Assembly: GCA_051010395.1 (NCBI GenBank)
Contig: JBPCVQ010000133.1
Span: 1 to 44,029, forward strand
DNA length: 44,029 bases
Reading direction: 5' to 3'
Source: JANQPX01 sp051010395
GTDB taxonomy: Bacteria; Pseudomonadota; Alphaproteobacteria; Geminicoccales; Geminicoccaceae
Shown here: positions 9,008 through 17,977 of the stretch, piece after piece
Position numbering within the stretch: the stretch's first letter is position 1
Layout: every line of letters starts with the position of its first letter
Position numbers and translations under genes: made by a program
Notes under the pieces: model-generated
Told to the model about the DNA's origin: nothing
Seen by the model: only the letters and a program-made list of their open reading frames with translations
Databases searched by the model: none

Positions 9008-10591
9008 TCAACTGCACATCCAGTGGGATGGAACCAAGTTGGTTTCAATGCTGAGCCAACATCGCTCGGATGGCAATACATTCCTCGATGAGGTCTGGCT
9101 ACGCTGCGCGAAGATGACGCCCTTCGTGCTGATTTGTCCGACAGTTGGCAAAACCAGCAGGCAGAGCAGGAAAGTTGCTGCCACTGCTCTCGGCAGGCGT
9201 CGCTTGACGTCAGGCGTTCCCCGGTTCGCCGTCGCTTGGGGCCGGCGGGAAACCTTTGGCGTATCCTCACCAACGATGCCGCTGCACTCATTGAGCACAA
9301 GCGACACATTGTGACGTTCGCCAATACGTTGCAGCGCATGCTCGATATGATCGGCGGTGGTCTTCCCAGCTTCAACCGCCAGTACTACCTGCCCGGCGAT
9401 GACGCTCAAGATCGCGGCTTCCTGGCTGAGAAGGATCGGCGGCGCATCGATGATCAGGATCGTATCCGGATTCTCGGTAAGATGCCGAAGGATCTGCAGC
9501 ATGCGGCGGCTGGCAAAGCGATCGAGGCTATCGTCGTTGGCAGCGCCACTGCCCACCAGTGTCAGACGCTCGAGATTGGTCCTGATGACCACTTCGTCGA
9601 GCTTGATGCTCTCGTCAGCGAGGGCTTGAATAATGCCGGTCCCGCCATTGCCGCCAAGACGGTCGACGGCGCCGGGGCCCGTTGTGTCGACGTCGACCAG
9701 TACGGCTTTATGACCAGCGACCGTGGTCAGGCCGAAGGCGAAATTGATGGCGGCCGTCGTCTTGCTGATACGTTCGTATGGACTCGTGACGAGAACAACG
9801 CGATCACGCCAGCTCGATTGGTCTGAAAGTGCCTGACGAATCAGGGCACGGATGATCTCATCCATGGTCTTCGGCAGCGGCCGTCCGCGGTCTCTCGGGT
9901 CGGTAAAGCCGCTGCCAATCAGGTGGTCCCAGTCGAGCTCGAGCTTGGGGCCGGAAGATGACGCCTGCTCTTCGGATCGGACTATGTCGGCCTCATCGGT
10001 CTCAAGCCTCGCACTCAGGGCCGCCGTCGCAGCACTGGTTTCCGCTGAGGTCGTCGAGCGATGCGCCTCGCCTGTCTGCTCCGTCTCTATTTCGGATCGT
10101 ATTTGGGGCGATGGCGCGTCGTCGACCGGCGATGATCCTGTTTCAGACTCCACCGCGGCAAATGCGAGGCTGTCCGGCGAAGGAGAAGGTGTGGCAACGG
10201 CCTCTGTTGCCTGTGCTTCTTCTACCTCTGTTTCTTCATAGGCAGGCGACACCTGGCCGTCGTTGCTGGTCTGAACTCGTGCGTGTTCCGAAATGTGTTC
10301 CAAAGTCGCCGCCGCTGTCTGCGAGGCGGCCTCGGATACATCATCACGGTTCTTGGGAGGCTGATGCTCATCCTGAGCTGGCCTGGGACCGTCGCCCTCC
10401 AGCAAGGGCGTCGTGACCTCGGATGTCTTCTGAAGCTCACTGTCGTTGGTCGTGCGTGCCTGGTCATCGCGCGCTTTTTTTGCTCCGTCCTCGGCCGGCC
10501 GGCCAAGTCGCGGCACCGCTCTTTCCACCAGCGACAGCCTGGAACGGCGGCGGGAGCGCCATCCGGGCTTATGCATGCTTCTAGTGGCCAT
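9008..10591 (-). CDS. CpsD/XrtA-type tyrosine autokinase homologue with degenerate P-loop
   Basis: A 527-residue protein. Near its N-terminus SLVERAVPRLG matches the S-x-(I/V)-E-x-A-xx-R-L opening of exosortase-locus autokinases. Residues about 40-225 are acidic, Ser/Thr/Glu-rich and probably disordered. The kinase-like domain follows: where a Walker A is expected it has SPYERISKTT (about 270-279), keeping Lys-Thr-Thr but losing the glycines. Walker A' is AVLVDVDTTGPG and Walker B ILIIDAPPIL (about 378-387). GQVVLAVEAGKT is typical of the family. A single hydrophobic segment (about 468-485) sits near the C-terminus, and no tyrosine cluster ends the protein. It may therefore be a weak or non-catalytic partner. 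The gap to the upstream chain-length gene is 12 nt, with GAGGA serving ATG 10591. Confidence 0.82.
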   Translation of the reverse strand: MATRSMHKPGWRSRRRSRLSLVERAVPRLGRPAEDGAKKARDDQARTTNDSELQKTSEVTTPLLEGDGPRPAQDEHQPPKNRDDVSEAASQTAAATLEHISEHARVQTSNDGQVSPAYEETEVEEAQATEAVATPSPSPDSLAFAAVESETGSSPVDDAPSPQIRSEIETEQTGEAHRSTTSAETSAATAALSARLETDEADIVRSEEQASSSGPKLELDWDHLIGSGFTDPRDRGRPLPKTMDEIIRALIRQALSDQSSWRDRVVLVTSPYERISKTTAAINFAFGLTTVAGHKAVLVDVDTTGPGAVDRLGGNGGTGIIQALADESIKLDEVVIRTNLERLTLVGSGAANDDSLDRFASRRMLQILRHLTENPDTILIIDAPPILLSQEAAILSVIAGQVVLAVEAGKTTADHIEHALQRIGERHNVSLVLNECSGIVGEDTPKVSRRPQATANRGTPDVKRRLPRAVAATFLLCLLVLPTVGQISTKGVIFAQRSQTSSRNVLPSERCWLSIETNLVPSHWMCS

Positions 10592-10603
10592 TCCGATCTG
10601 TCC

Positions 10604-12205
10604 TCAGCCCAAGATCTGCGTACGCAGTTGTTCGCCCAATGGAGCGAGCCTGTCGGTCAGTTCGGCGATCACGAGGCTACTGAATGCCCCGAGAAGGGCA
10701 AGGCAGGCCAAACCAAAGGTGAGGCGGGAATAACCGAGCCGTTTGCGCTCCGCCGGGGTCATCACTTCCGAAATCGTTCCCAATACGCCCACGTCAAAAC
10801 GCTTCTTGAGTTGCCATGCACTCTCGAACACTCCCTTCATGCGATTACAGAGCACCGCGACAGCTGCACCCAGGCCTGCACCGCCAATTAGCACCATTGC
10901 CAGCGCCATCAGCCTCGATGGTCCAACCGGATCCGTCGGCAGTTCAGGTGGCTTGATCAGCCGGAAGGCTTCCCGCGCCGCTTCTCCCCCCAAAACCCCC
11001 TCAAGCTCGTCGCGGCTTTGCTGCAAGTCTGAAAGTGCCGCCTCCAGCTCTTGCTTCTCCGCTTCAAGCTCGCTGAGATCAGCCTCGACCGAAGTGGCTG
11101 TTCTCGTCAAGGCCTGGAGGCTCTCTATTTCCTGACGTTTGTCCCCCAAGCGCGAATTGAGGGCCGAAACCTCGACAATGACGTCACCATGTCGCTGCTC
11201 GAGTTCCTCCCGATCGAGGGGGGGCTCCTCACCAGATGATGCGCCATCGTCAGCAAGCTCCCTCAGCGCCAGTGTCTCGGCATCCAAGGTCTTGATCGTA
11301 TCAAAGACCGCGACGACATAGGGGTGGCTGTCGGCATAGCGCTCCTGCAACTTGGCAAGCTCGGTTTCGAGCGCCTTGCGTTCCGACAAGAGATCCTCCA
11401 GCGATCGTGGCGCTTCGACTTCAGCTGCATCGGCTTCCGCATCGCTTAGTTTTGCGAGTTGCGCGGCAATGTTGTCGCGATCGGTCGTCGTCGCTTCTAG
11501 CTGTTTTTCCAAACTGGTAAGCTCTTCCTCCAGAAGAGCCAGCTCCGCCTGTCGGCTGTCGCTATCCTGCAGATAATCGACGTTAGAGCGTTTGAACGCA
11601 GCAAGATCGGATTCGGCAGCCTGAAGGCGACGTTCATGATCACTGATCTTTTGTTCCAACGCTCCGGTCGCCTCAACAGAAGCAGCAGAGGCTTGGTCGA
11701 GCCTCTCCCGATAGCCAGCAATCAGAGCTTCGAGCACCTGCTTGGCGGTGTCAGGGTTTTTGTGCTCATAGGTCAGTACGAAGACTGGCGGTACGGTCGA
11801 CCGCAGCATGATATCATCCCGCAACGACCGCCCTCCTGTCGGATCGAGTCCGACCTTGATTCGGGCATCGTCGAGCCCCTCGTCGGAAAGGAGCAGAGAT
11901 TTGAGTATGCTCGCCGGTGTTTCTTCCGATGGTTTCTCTGCTCTCTTGCCTGCTAGTTCGGGGAGATCGGCGTAAATCACGGCAGACGCAATAAAACTGG
12001 TGGGCCATAGTGTAATCATACTCCAGCCGGCGACGCATATGAGCCATGCCGTGCTCACCGACAACCAACGGTGGCGCCAGATACTCTGCCACCAGGTCTG
12101 CATCCGATCGGCCAAGCCACTGGAGCGAACCGGCACCGGCTTCTCGCGCGGACTGATCGGCCCATCCTGCTTTTTTAGCGTTTTAAGCGTACTCGACGTC
12201 ACCAT
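10604..12205 (-). CDS. Wzz/GNVR-type polysaccharide chain-length determinant
   Basis: A 533-residue inner-membrane protein: a basic N-terminus, a membrane segment at about residues 47-70 (LSVSTAWLICVAGWSMITLW), and a long periplasmic domain with heptad-rich coiled coils (about 150-420). Next comes a Pro-rich segment LIKPPELPTDPVGPSR just before a C-terminal membrane hairpin (about 440-465), with a further hydrophobic stretch at about 498-516. This is the polysaccharide co-polymerase layout seen at exosortase-linked EPS loci, without a fused kinase. It heads a minus-strand operon with the autokinase homologue and the ATPase. It would set polymer length together with them. It is the second co-polymerase in the window (the other is the ExoP-like protein), so two polysaccharides or two control layers may exist. 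Confidence 0.85.
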   Translation of the reverse strand: MVTSSTLKTLKKQDGPISPREKPVPVRSSGLADRMQTWWQSIWRHRWLSVSTAWLICVAGWSMITLWPTSFIASAVIYADLPELAGKRAEKPSEETPASILKSLLLSDEGLDDARIKVGLDPTGGRSLRDDIMLRSTVPPVFVLTYEHKNPDTAKQVLEALIAGYRERLDQASAASVEATGALEQKISDHERRLQAAESDLAAFKRSNVDYLQDSDSRQAELALLEEELTSLEKQLEATTTDRDNIAAQLAKLSDAEADAAEVEAPRSLEDLLSERKALETELAKLQERYADSHPYVVAVFDTIKTLDAETLALRELADDGASSGEEPPLDREELEQRHGDVIVEVSALNSRLGDKRQEIESLQALTRTATSVEADLSELEAEKQELEAALSDLQQSRDELEGVLGGEAAREAFRLIKPPELPTDPVGPSRLMALAMVLIGGAGLGAAVAVLCNRMKGVFESAWQLKKRFDVGVLGTISEVMTPAERKRLGYSRLTFGLACLALLGAFSSLVIAELTDRLAPLGEQLRTQILG

Positions 12206-12772
12206 GTGGACTGACAGCCTCGTTGCCGACTTGCATCATGGTCTACGATGTTTCGATCCGTTCTCTCGTGCACGTTCACTCATTCTGCATACATGTCGGT
12301 CGAATGGACGAGGCATCATCAATGCCATGAGACGAGCTCGCATCGAAAAAACGCCCCATGATCTCGATCCATCCCATCGCCCAAACCAGTCAAAGACCGT
12401 CAACATTACAATCCGCGCCGAAATTCCCCTAATAAACCATATCATCAGCCATTGACGCGATTGCTCAGTGTCAATGCTTCACGGTCGTTTCAGCATTGAT
12501 CATCAGCCTTTGTCGACAAGCAACTTTGAAAAAAGATGACGAAATGTAACTTTGAAAGCTGATGAAGGTACAAAAAAAACATCGCACCGGCTAGGTCTGA
12601 ACGAAATAAATCTTCAGTTCCGGCCGATCATGTCGCCGGTCCGGAGGGGGCGTGATCTAGGCTGCATGTTGGCGCCTGCGCTATCATGCCATCCTCGTCC
12701 ATCTTTATCACTCCGTCATCATGGCCAGGATGGAAGCTAACATCACGAAGAGATAAGAAAATTGGAGGAAGC
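12206..12772. other. Non-coding interval with repeated short motifs, upstream of EPS operon
   Basis: This 567-bp interval lies between the chain-length gene (minus) and the creatininase gene (plus). No gene is recognised. It is relatively AT-rich from 12400 to 12600. Visible motifs are a direct repeat of AACTTTGAAA at 12522 and 12548 (26 bp apart), ATCATCAGCC at 12441 and 12499, a TTGTCGACAA palindrome at 12510-12519, and an ATTGAC...GTCAAT inverted pair near 12452-12474. These are candidate regulator sites for the divergent transcripts; none matches a motif I can name. Confidence 0.4.
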
Positions 12773-13522
12773 ATGCGGCTGGATCAATCGACATGGCAGG
12801 AAGTCGAGGCCTATCTTCGAGGTTCCAAGGGCATCATCCTGCCGGTGGGCTCGACGGAGCAGCATGGCCCGACCGGGCTGGTCGGCACAGACGCGCTTTG
12901 TGCTGATCTCGTGGCTCGAGGCGTCGGTGAACGAGCCTCTGCCATGGTGGCGCCGCCACTGAATTTTGGCATGGCGCAGCACCATATGGCGTTTGCAGGT
13001 TCCATGACGCTGCGTCCGGAGACGATGCTGGCCGTGTTGGTGGATCTCCTGACTTCCCTTGCAGTTCATGGGTTCGAACGCTGCCTGATCATTAATGGCC
13101 ATGGCGGCAACATGGCGACGATCATGGCCGCCATTTCCGAGCTCAATGCCCGCTCCAGCCTCGGCTGGCCAGGACCGGGCGGTGCCCTTCAATGCCGCCT
13201 CCGCAACTGGTGGACGCCCAAAGCGGTTGGCGCGCTGCAGGAAGAGATTTACGGTGAACGCGACGGTAGCCATGCTACCGCGAGCGAAATTGCGCTTACC
13301 CAGTTCGCCTTCCCCGACCAGATCAAATCGGCAGTACTAGAGCCGGCCCTGGCGCCGAAGAGCAGCGGGTTCACCGACGCCGCCGACTTCAGGAGGCGAT
13401 ATCCTGACGGCAGGGTCGGCTCGGATCCCAATCTTTGCAGGCCAGAGCATGGCGAGCGCCTTTACCATGCAGCGGTCGAAGCCCTGGCCGAGGATTACAC
13501 GGCCTTTCTGACGGAGGGCTGA
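12773..13522 (+). CDS. Creatininase-family metal-dependent amidohydrolase
   Basis: A 249-residue cytoplasmic protein. It has the family's metal-binding signatures in order: GSTEQHGP (about residues 26-33) with ligand Glu and His, GTDAL just after with the ligand Asp, and INGHGGN (about 107-113). A later E-I-Y-G-E-R-D-G-S-H-A stretch supplies the last acidic ligand. Family members include creatinine amidohydrolase, MftE-type peptidases and FAPy deformylase-like enzymes; the substrate cannot be chosen here. ATG 12773 is selected because GGAGG at 12764-12768 precedes it and family homology begins there. It is a single gene convergent with zapE, with only a few bases between. Confidence 0.86.
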   Translation: MRLDQSTWQEVEAYLRGSKGIILPVGSTEQHGPTGLVGTDALCADLVARGVGERASAMVAPPLNFGMAQHHMAFAGSMTLRPETMLAVLVDLLTSLAVHGFERCLIINGHGGNMATIMAAISELNARSSLGWPGPGGALQCRLRNWWTPKAVGALQEEIYGERDGSHATASEIALTQFAFPDQIKSAVLEPALAPKSSGFTDAADFRRRYPDGRVGSDPNLCRPEHGERLYHAAVEALAEDYTAFLTEG

Positions 13523-13531
13523 TGGTGCTCA

Positions 13532-14764
13532 TCAGATCAGGTCGGTGGTGAGGGCAAAGGGTACGAAATCAGCAACGGCGGTGGTCGAAGGAGGCGTTTC
13601 GATATAGCTCTGGCTCCGCATCTCCATCAGCCGGCTCGCGGTGCGTTCGAATTCAAAGGCGCCGTCGCCTGCCTGATAGAGCGTACCTGGTTCGGCTTCT
13701 GCTGACATGACAAGATTGACCCGGCATTCATAGAGGGCGTCGACCAGGGTCATGAAGCGGCGCGCTTCATTGTGCTTGTCGCGCGTGAGCGCCGGCACGT
13801 TCTCCATGATCACCGTGTGGTAGTGCTCGGCAATCGCAAGATAGTCGGCGGCGCCCAGCGGTTGTTCGCAAAGTTCGGAAAAATCGAACCAGGCGACGCC
13901 GCGCGCAGCTTTCGGTACGCGAAGTGTTCGGGATCCGATCTCGATCTCATCGGCAGATCCCGGAGCGTCGTCGGTCAGCAGATGGAAGATCCGGACGAGT
14001 GCCTCTTTGGCAAGGGGGCCGGCTGGGCAATAGTAAACTGGCAGGTTCTGCAGCCGTTCGAGGCGATAATCGGTCGGTCCCTCAAGGCTCGCCACCAAGA
14101 GCTCGCCCTTCAGCCGCTCGATGAAGGGGAGGAAGCGATCGCGGTTCAGGCCGTTCTCGTAGAGCCGGTCCGGTGGGAAGTTCGAAGTCGCTACCATGAT
14201 CAGCCCAAGATCGAATAAACGGCCGAACAGCCGGCCGAGGATCATGGCATCCGCAATGTTTTGAACGTGGAACTCATCGAAGCAGAGTAACGTCGCCTCG
14301 CTGAACAGGTGATCCGCCAGCGCCGGGATCGCCTTGCTCGTCCCTTCCGGCAGCGCCTTTTCACGGAAATCCCGAAGCCACCCGTGCACCTCCTGCATGA
14401 ACGCGTGAAAATGGACCCTTCGTTTCTTCTTTGCGGGCGCGCCGTGGAAAAAGAGATCCATCGCCATCGACTTGCCGCGTCCGACCGGTCCATGAATGTA
14501 AAGGCCGCGGGCGCGGGGCGGCGTCGACCTGGCTTCGGGGGCTTTACGCCAGAAGGTTGGCCCAAGACGGGTCAGGAAGCCGCCCTCCTCCGCTTGAGGC
14601 TGGCTTGCATCATCTGCTGTCAACTCATGATGCAGCCGCTCCAGGTGCTCGATTACGTCGGCCTGAGCCGGATCAGCATGCAACGCGCCGTCAGCGATGA
14701 GCGCCTCATAGCGGTTTTTGGGTCCGTCCATAGGTTTTGGTGTTCCGGCATTGGATGCGGTCAT
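13532..14764 (-). CDS. zapE: ZapE/AFG1-family ATPase
   Basis: A 410-residue AAA+-related ATPase. Walker A HGPVGRGKSM lies at about residues 91-100, the VHFHAFMQEVH segment typical of the AFG1/ZapE family follows, and Walker B LLCFDEFHVQNIADAMIL is near 159-176. LIMVATSNFPPDRLYENGLN is the family's sensor region. In Escherichia coli ZapE associates with FtsZ during constriction; mitochondrial AFG1/LACE1 helps turn over respiratory subunits. In alphaproteobacteria it often lies near TCA-cycle genes, which is not the case here. ATG 14764 is used. It stands alone and is convergent with the creatininase gene. Confidence 0.93.
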   Translation of the reverse strand: MTASNAGTPKPMDGPKNRYEALIADGALHADPAQADVIEHLERLHHELTADDASQPQAEEGGFLTRLGPTFWRKAPEARSTPPRARGLYIHGPVGRGKSMAMDLFFHGAPAKKKRRVHFHAFMQEVHGWLRDFREKALPEGTSKAIPALADHLFSEATLLCFDEFHVQNIADAMILGRLFGRLFDLGLIMVATSNFPPDRLYENGLNRDRFLPFIERLKGELLVASLEGPTDYRLERLQNLPVYYCPAGPLAKEALVRIFHLLTDDAPGSADEIEIGSRTLRVPKAARGVAWFDFSELCEQPLGAADYLAIAEHYHTVIMENVPALTRDKHNEARRFMTLVDALYECRVNLVMSAEAEPGTLYQAGDGAFEFERTASRLMEMRSQSYIETPPSTTAVADFVPFALTTDLI

Positions 14765-14943
14765 GAATTTCGGTAGCTCTGAGGTCAGCGTGGTCGAGGA
14801 GGGAGGGCTTTACCCCCAGGCGCGTGACGCAATCCTGGGTCGACGTCAAGTCTCATCACAATAGCCTCCCCCCATGCCGAACCCTTGTCGGCTCTCACCT
14901 TGGCCTCCAAGATCGCAGATCTACCGATCGAGAGAGGGCAGAG

Positions 14944-15873
14944 ATGCAGGTGCTTGCGGATTTTCAGTGGGAGAACGGGCAAGAATGGATCGACGAGCTC
15001 CGTCGGCAGGGGCCAGGTCATCAGATCCATGTCTGGCCGGATACTCCCGATCCCGCCCGCATCGAGGCGGCGATCGTCTGGACGCCGTCTGCCGATTTTT
15101 TTGAAGTGCTGCCCAATCTCCGAGCCCTTATTGTCCCCGGTGCCGGTGTCGATCAGTTGTTTCGAAGCCAGGCGAACATCCCGGACGTGCCGATCGTCCG
15201 CCTCGTGGATCCGGTGATGGCGACGCGTATGGCGGAATATGTGCTGGCAGTGGTGCTCGACCACCACCGGCAGTTTAGGCGCTATCGTGATCAGCAGGCC
15301 GATGCCGTCTGGATGCGACATTTCCATAGCGATCCCGGCGACATTCGGGTCGGTATCCTCGGCATGGGCGTCATGGGGGCGACAGCGGCACGTCACCTTC
15401 GTGCGATCGGTTATGCGGTCACCGGCTGGAGCCGGTCGAACAAGACGATTCCCGACATCGAAACGGTTGCGGGCGAAGGGGCGCTCATGCCGCTCATCGC
15501 TGCGAGCGACGTCCTGGTCTGTCTGCTGCCGCTGACCGATGCGACATGTGGCATTTTGAATGCGGAGACATTCGATGCCATGCCCGATGGAGCGCTCTTG
15601 ATCAATGCCGCGCGTGGCGCGCATCTCGTGGTAGAAGATCTGGTGACGGCACTCGATCGCGGCAAGCCCGGCGCGGCCGTGCTTGACGTTTTCGAGGATG
15701 AGCCGCTGTCGCCGGAAAGTCCACTTTGGCGTCATCCCGCCATCACCATCACACCGCATATCGCCAGCCTCTCGAACCCCGTGACCGGCGTTCGGCAGAT
15801 CGTCCAGGCTCTCGATCGGATCGAAGCCGGCGAGCGGCTTGGCCATGTCGTCGATCGGCAAGCCGGCTACTGA
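14944..15873 (+). CDS. GhrA-like D-2-hydroxyacid dehydrogenase (glyoxylate/hydroxypyruvate reductase)
   Basis: A 309-residue cytoplasmic NAD(P)H-dependent dehydrogenase. The NAD-binding motif GILGMGVMGATAARHL lies at about residue 138. The catalytic set is visible: Arg in LINAARGAHLV (about 228), Glu in DVFEDEPLS (about 257) and His in ITPHIASLSNP (about 275). The short length and weakly conserved N-terminal domain match the GhrA subgroup, which reduces glyoxylate and hydroxypyruvate. ATG 14944 is chosen because GAGAGGGCAGAG precedes it and the upstream in-frame extension lacks family character. Its last codons overlap the convergent motB-like gene by 7 bp. Confidence 0.87.
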   Translation: MQVLADFQWENGQEWIDELRRQGPGHQIHVWPDTPDPARIEAAIVWTPSADFFEVLPNLRALIVPGAGVDQLFRSQANIPDVPIVRLVDPVMATRMAEYVLAVVLDHHRQFRRYRDQQADAVWMRHFHSDPGDIRVGILGMGVMGATAARHLRAIGYAVTGWSRSNKTIPDIETVAGEGALMPLIAASDVLVCLLPLTDATCGILNAETFDAMPDGALLINAARGAHLVVEDLVTALDRGKPGAAVLDVFEDEPLSPESPLWRHPAITITPHIASLSNPVTGVRQIVQALDRIEAGERLGHVVDRQAGY

Positions 15874-16871
15874 AGGCTGGCCGGCAGCGTGAATGTGTCA
15901 TCGGACGGCTCCTGGGATGCGGATGCATCTTGACCACCGATTGGCGATACCAACGGCTCTTCTCGGAGAAGCGTGATGCTGATTCGCCTGTTCCGGGGAT
16001 CGGTCGGGCGTTCCGTGACCATATGCTCGGTATCGCCCTTGCCGATCACGCTGGCGATCCGTGTCTGATCCAGGCCGGCCTCAACCAGCATCTTTCTGGT
16101 GGCATTGGCGCGATCAAGCGAGAGGGACCAGTTATCGTAGCCGTCTCTTCGCTTGAAGACGAGCGCATCGGTGTGGCCGGAAATCCAGACCGGGTTGGGC
16201 AAGCTGTTCATGGCCGCGACCACGGTGGCCAGAAGGTCCTGCGCCTCCGGATAGAGGGCCGCACTGCCCAGCGCGAACATGGAGCGCTGCGCTCGATCGA
16301 TCAGCTGTATGCGCAGCCCCTCCGGAACTCGCTCGATTGAGAGATTTTCCGCGAGCTCGCCGAGCTCTGGGTGGTTCTCGATGGTTTCCGACAGCTTGTC
16401 CTCGACACGCTCGAACTTTTCCTCCTCGGTCAGCGGTTCCGCAAGAACCAGTTCAAATCCATCTTCGATCTCTTCATCGGAGATAGGGGAGGCTTCTTCC
16501 GCAAAATCCTCATTCAGCTCTTCGAGCAGATCTTCGTTGATGTCACGCCATTCAACAGGTGTCTGCAAGTAATGGGTGATGTCACTGCCGTCTTCATTGA
16601 TCGGACCGATGACGGTGTCGAGCGGGATCGGCACGAGGTCGCGTGCGAACCGAAATTGCGGATTACCGTCGATCTCAACCATGCCGGTAACAGCGACCTC
16701 TCGCGTGAAGCCAAAGGCGTTATTCATCGATCCGGCGACGATCTTGATCTTTTCAGTATCCGGTACGGAAAAGGAGATGATCAGAACGAAAAAGCAGACC
16801 AGGAGCGACATCAGGTCAGCAAACGTGACCATCCACATCGGTGCGCCGGCTGGGGCTTCATCCTTCGCCAT
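15867..16871 (-). CDS. PomB/MotB-type flagellar stator protein
   Basis: A 334-residue inner-membrane protein. A short N-terminus is followed by one membrane helix, MWMVTFADLMSLLVCFFVLI, which carries the ion-binding Asp (Asp19). The segment after it (AGSMNNAFGF) is typical of PomB-like proteins. An acidic linker (about 115-190) leads to an OmpA-like peptidoglycan-binding domain in the C-terminal half, with SGHTDALV and a ...RANATRKMLVEAG helix. It forms the torque-generating stator with the MotA/PomA-like product just upstream. The sequence resembles sodium-type PomB more than E. coli MotB, but ion choice cannot be settled. No other flagellar genes are present. Confidence 0.9.
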   Translation of the reverse strand: MAKDEAPAGAPMWMVTFADLMSLLVCFFVLIISFSVPDTEKIKIVAGSMNNAFGFTREVAVTGMVEIDGNPQFRFARDLVPIPLDTVIGPINEDGSDITHYLQTPVEWRDINEDLLEELNEDFAEEASPISDEEIEDGFELVLAEPLTEEEKFERVEDKLSETIENHPELGELAENLSIERVPEGLRIQLIDRAQRSMFALGSAALYPEAQDLLATVVAAMNSLPNPVWISGHTDALVFKRRDGYDNWSLSLDRANATRKMLVEAGLDQTRIASVIGKGDTEHMVTERPTDPRNRRISITLLREEPLVSPIGGQDASASQEPSDDTFTLPASLQ

Positions 16872-16897
16872 CGACCCGCCGTCCTATCGCAGCCGGT

Positions 16898-16932
16898 GTA
16901 TCAGCTCAAACATGGTTTGTTTGAACTGATAC
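16898..16932 (-). other. Intergenic hairpin between motA-like and motB-like genes
   Basis: Positions 16898-16911 and 16919-16932 pair as a 14-bp stem with one mismatch (arms GTATCAGCTCAAAC and GTTTGAACTGATAC) around a 7-nt loop. It lies in the 115-nt gap between the two stator genes. No T-run follows on the transcribed (minus) strand, so it is more likely an mRNA-processing or attenuation element than a full terminator. Confidence 0.6.
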
Positions 16933-16986
16933 CAATCCAATGGACTGACGTGCCAACGACCGATTTTCTGAGGCGCTGGTGGCACA

Positions 16987-17751
16987 CTATGCGGCCTGCT
17001 CGACCACCCGTTGGCTTTCGGGCAGATAGGCGTTCAAGAAGTCGACCATGATGTCCGGATTGGTCTTGTTGTGAATGTGCATCACGCCTTCGATGACGAT
17101 GCTGCGGTTGAGCTGTTCGGTCGCAAGCTTGGCCACCATCTTCTCGCTGATCGGAATGGCGATGAGATTGGAGATCAAGGCGCCGTAGAGGGTGGTCAAA
17201 AGCGCGACCGCCATGGACGGGCCAATTGCGGCCGGGTCCGACATGTTGGAAAGCATCTGCACAAGGCCGACCAGTGTGCCGATCATGCCGAAGGCGGGCG
17301 CTGCGTCTCCCAGCACCTTGAAGAACCTCCCGCCTTCCTCGAGGCGCTCAATATAAAGATCGCGCTCGCAGGTGAGCGAATCCTTGATGAAGTCCAGGGC
17401 TAAACCGTCGACGCAAAGCTGGATGCCCTTCTTTAGAAATTCGTCTTTGATTTCGACACTCTCCAGGCCCATGAGCCCGTCCTTGCGTGCGATCTTGGCA
17501 AGCTCGCCGATCTGGTCGACCAACTCGCGCGCACTCGCCTTGGAGCCGCCGAATGTGACCGAAACGCCCATCATCAGCGCTCCGAAAACCTCGCCGATAT
17601 TGAATCGAATCAGCGTCGCCATCGTGCCGCCGCCGATCACGATGAATGCGCTGGGAATATCGACGAACGACGAGAAATTTCCGCCAATGAAAATCGCAGC
17701 CAGCACGACCGCTGTGCCGCCGAGCATGCCGATCAGCGTTGCAAGATCCAT
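16987..17751 (-). CDS. PomA/MotA-type flagellar stator protein
   Basis: A 254-residue, four-helix inner-membrane protein. The start MDLATLIGMLGG matches the beginning of PomA proteins (MDLATLLGL...), so ATG 17751 is preferred over the longer frame from 17832, which would add an unrelated 27 residues. Helices lie at about 5-25, 30-52, 150-172 and 183-205, with a cytoplasmic loop between the second and third that holds the charged residues contacting FliG. The conserved P-x-F-G-M-I-G-T-L-V-G-L run (about residues 150-161) is present. It pairs with the motB-like gene downstream, and together they use an ion gradient to turn the flagellar rotor. Confidence 0.9.
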   Translation of the reverse strand: MDLATLIGMLGGTAVVLAAIFIGGNFSSFVDIPSAFIVIGGGTMATLIRFNIGEVFGALMMGVSVTFGGSKASARELVDQIGELAKIARKDGLMGLESVEIKDEFLKKGIQLCVDGLALDFIKDSLTCERDLYIERLEEGGRFFKVLGDAAPAFGMIGTLVGLVQMLSNMSDPAAIGPSMAVALLTTLYGALISNLIAIPISEKMVAKLATEQLNRSIVIEGVMHIHNKTNPDIMVDFLNAYLPESQRVVEQAA

Positions 17752-17977
17752 CGAGGCCAGACTCCGAGTTCTGCCACCAGGTGGACGAATCAAGGCAACC
17801 TCCGGATCAGGGCCGAAGGCAACCAGAAACACGGATCCTACAAGCCGCCTCTATAAAAAAGGTTAACGCTGCTAAATTTAACAACCACAGCCAGCTCGGA
17901 TGCTCGGCCGAACCCGAACCTGTCTGACGTCATCGCATCATTCTGGTAGCGGTCCTTGCCGACAGGCAGGTCGTCAC

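Noticed and set aside
8276..9091. 271-codon frame antisense to the EPS ATPase
   Set aside because: Shadow of the ATPase, which has both Walker motifs.
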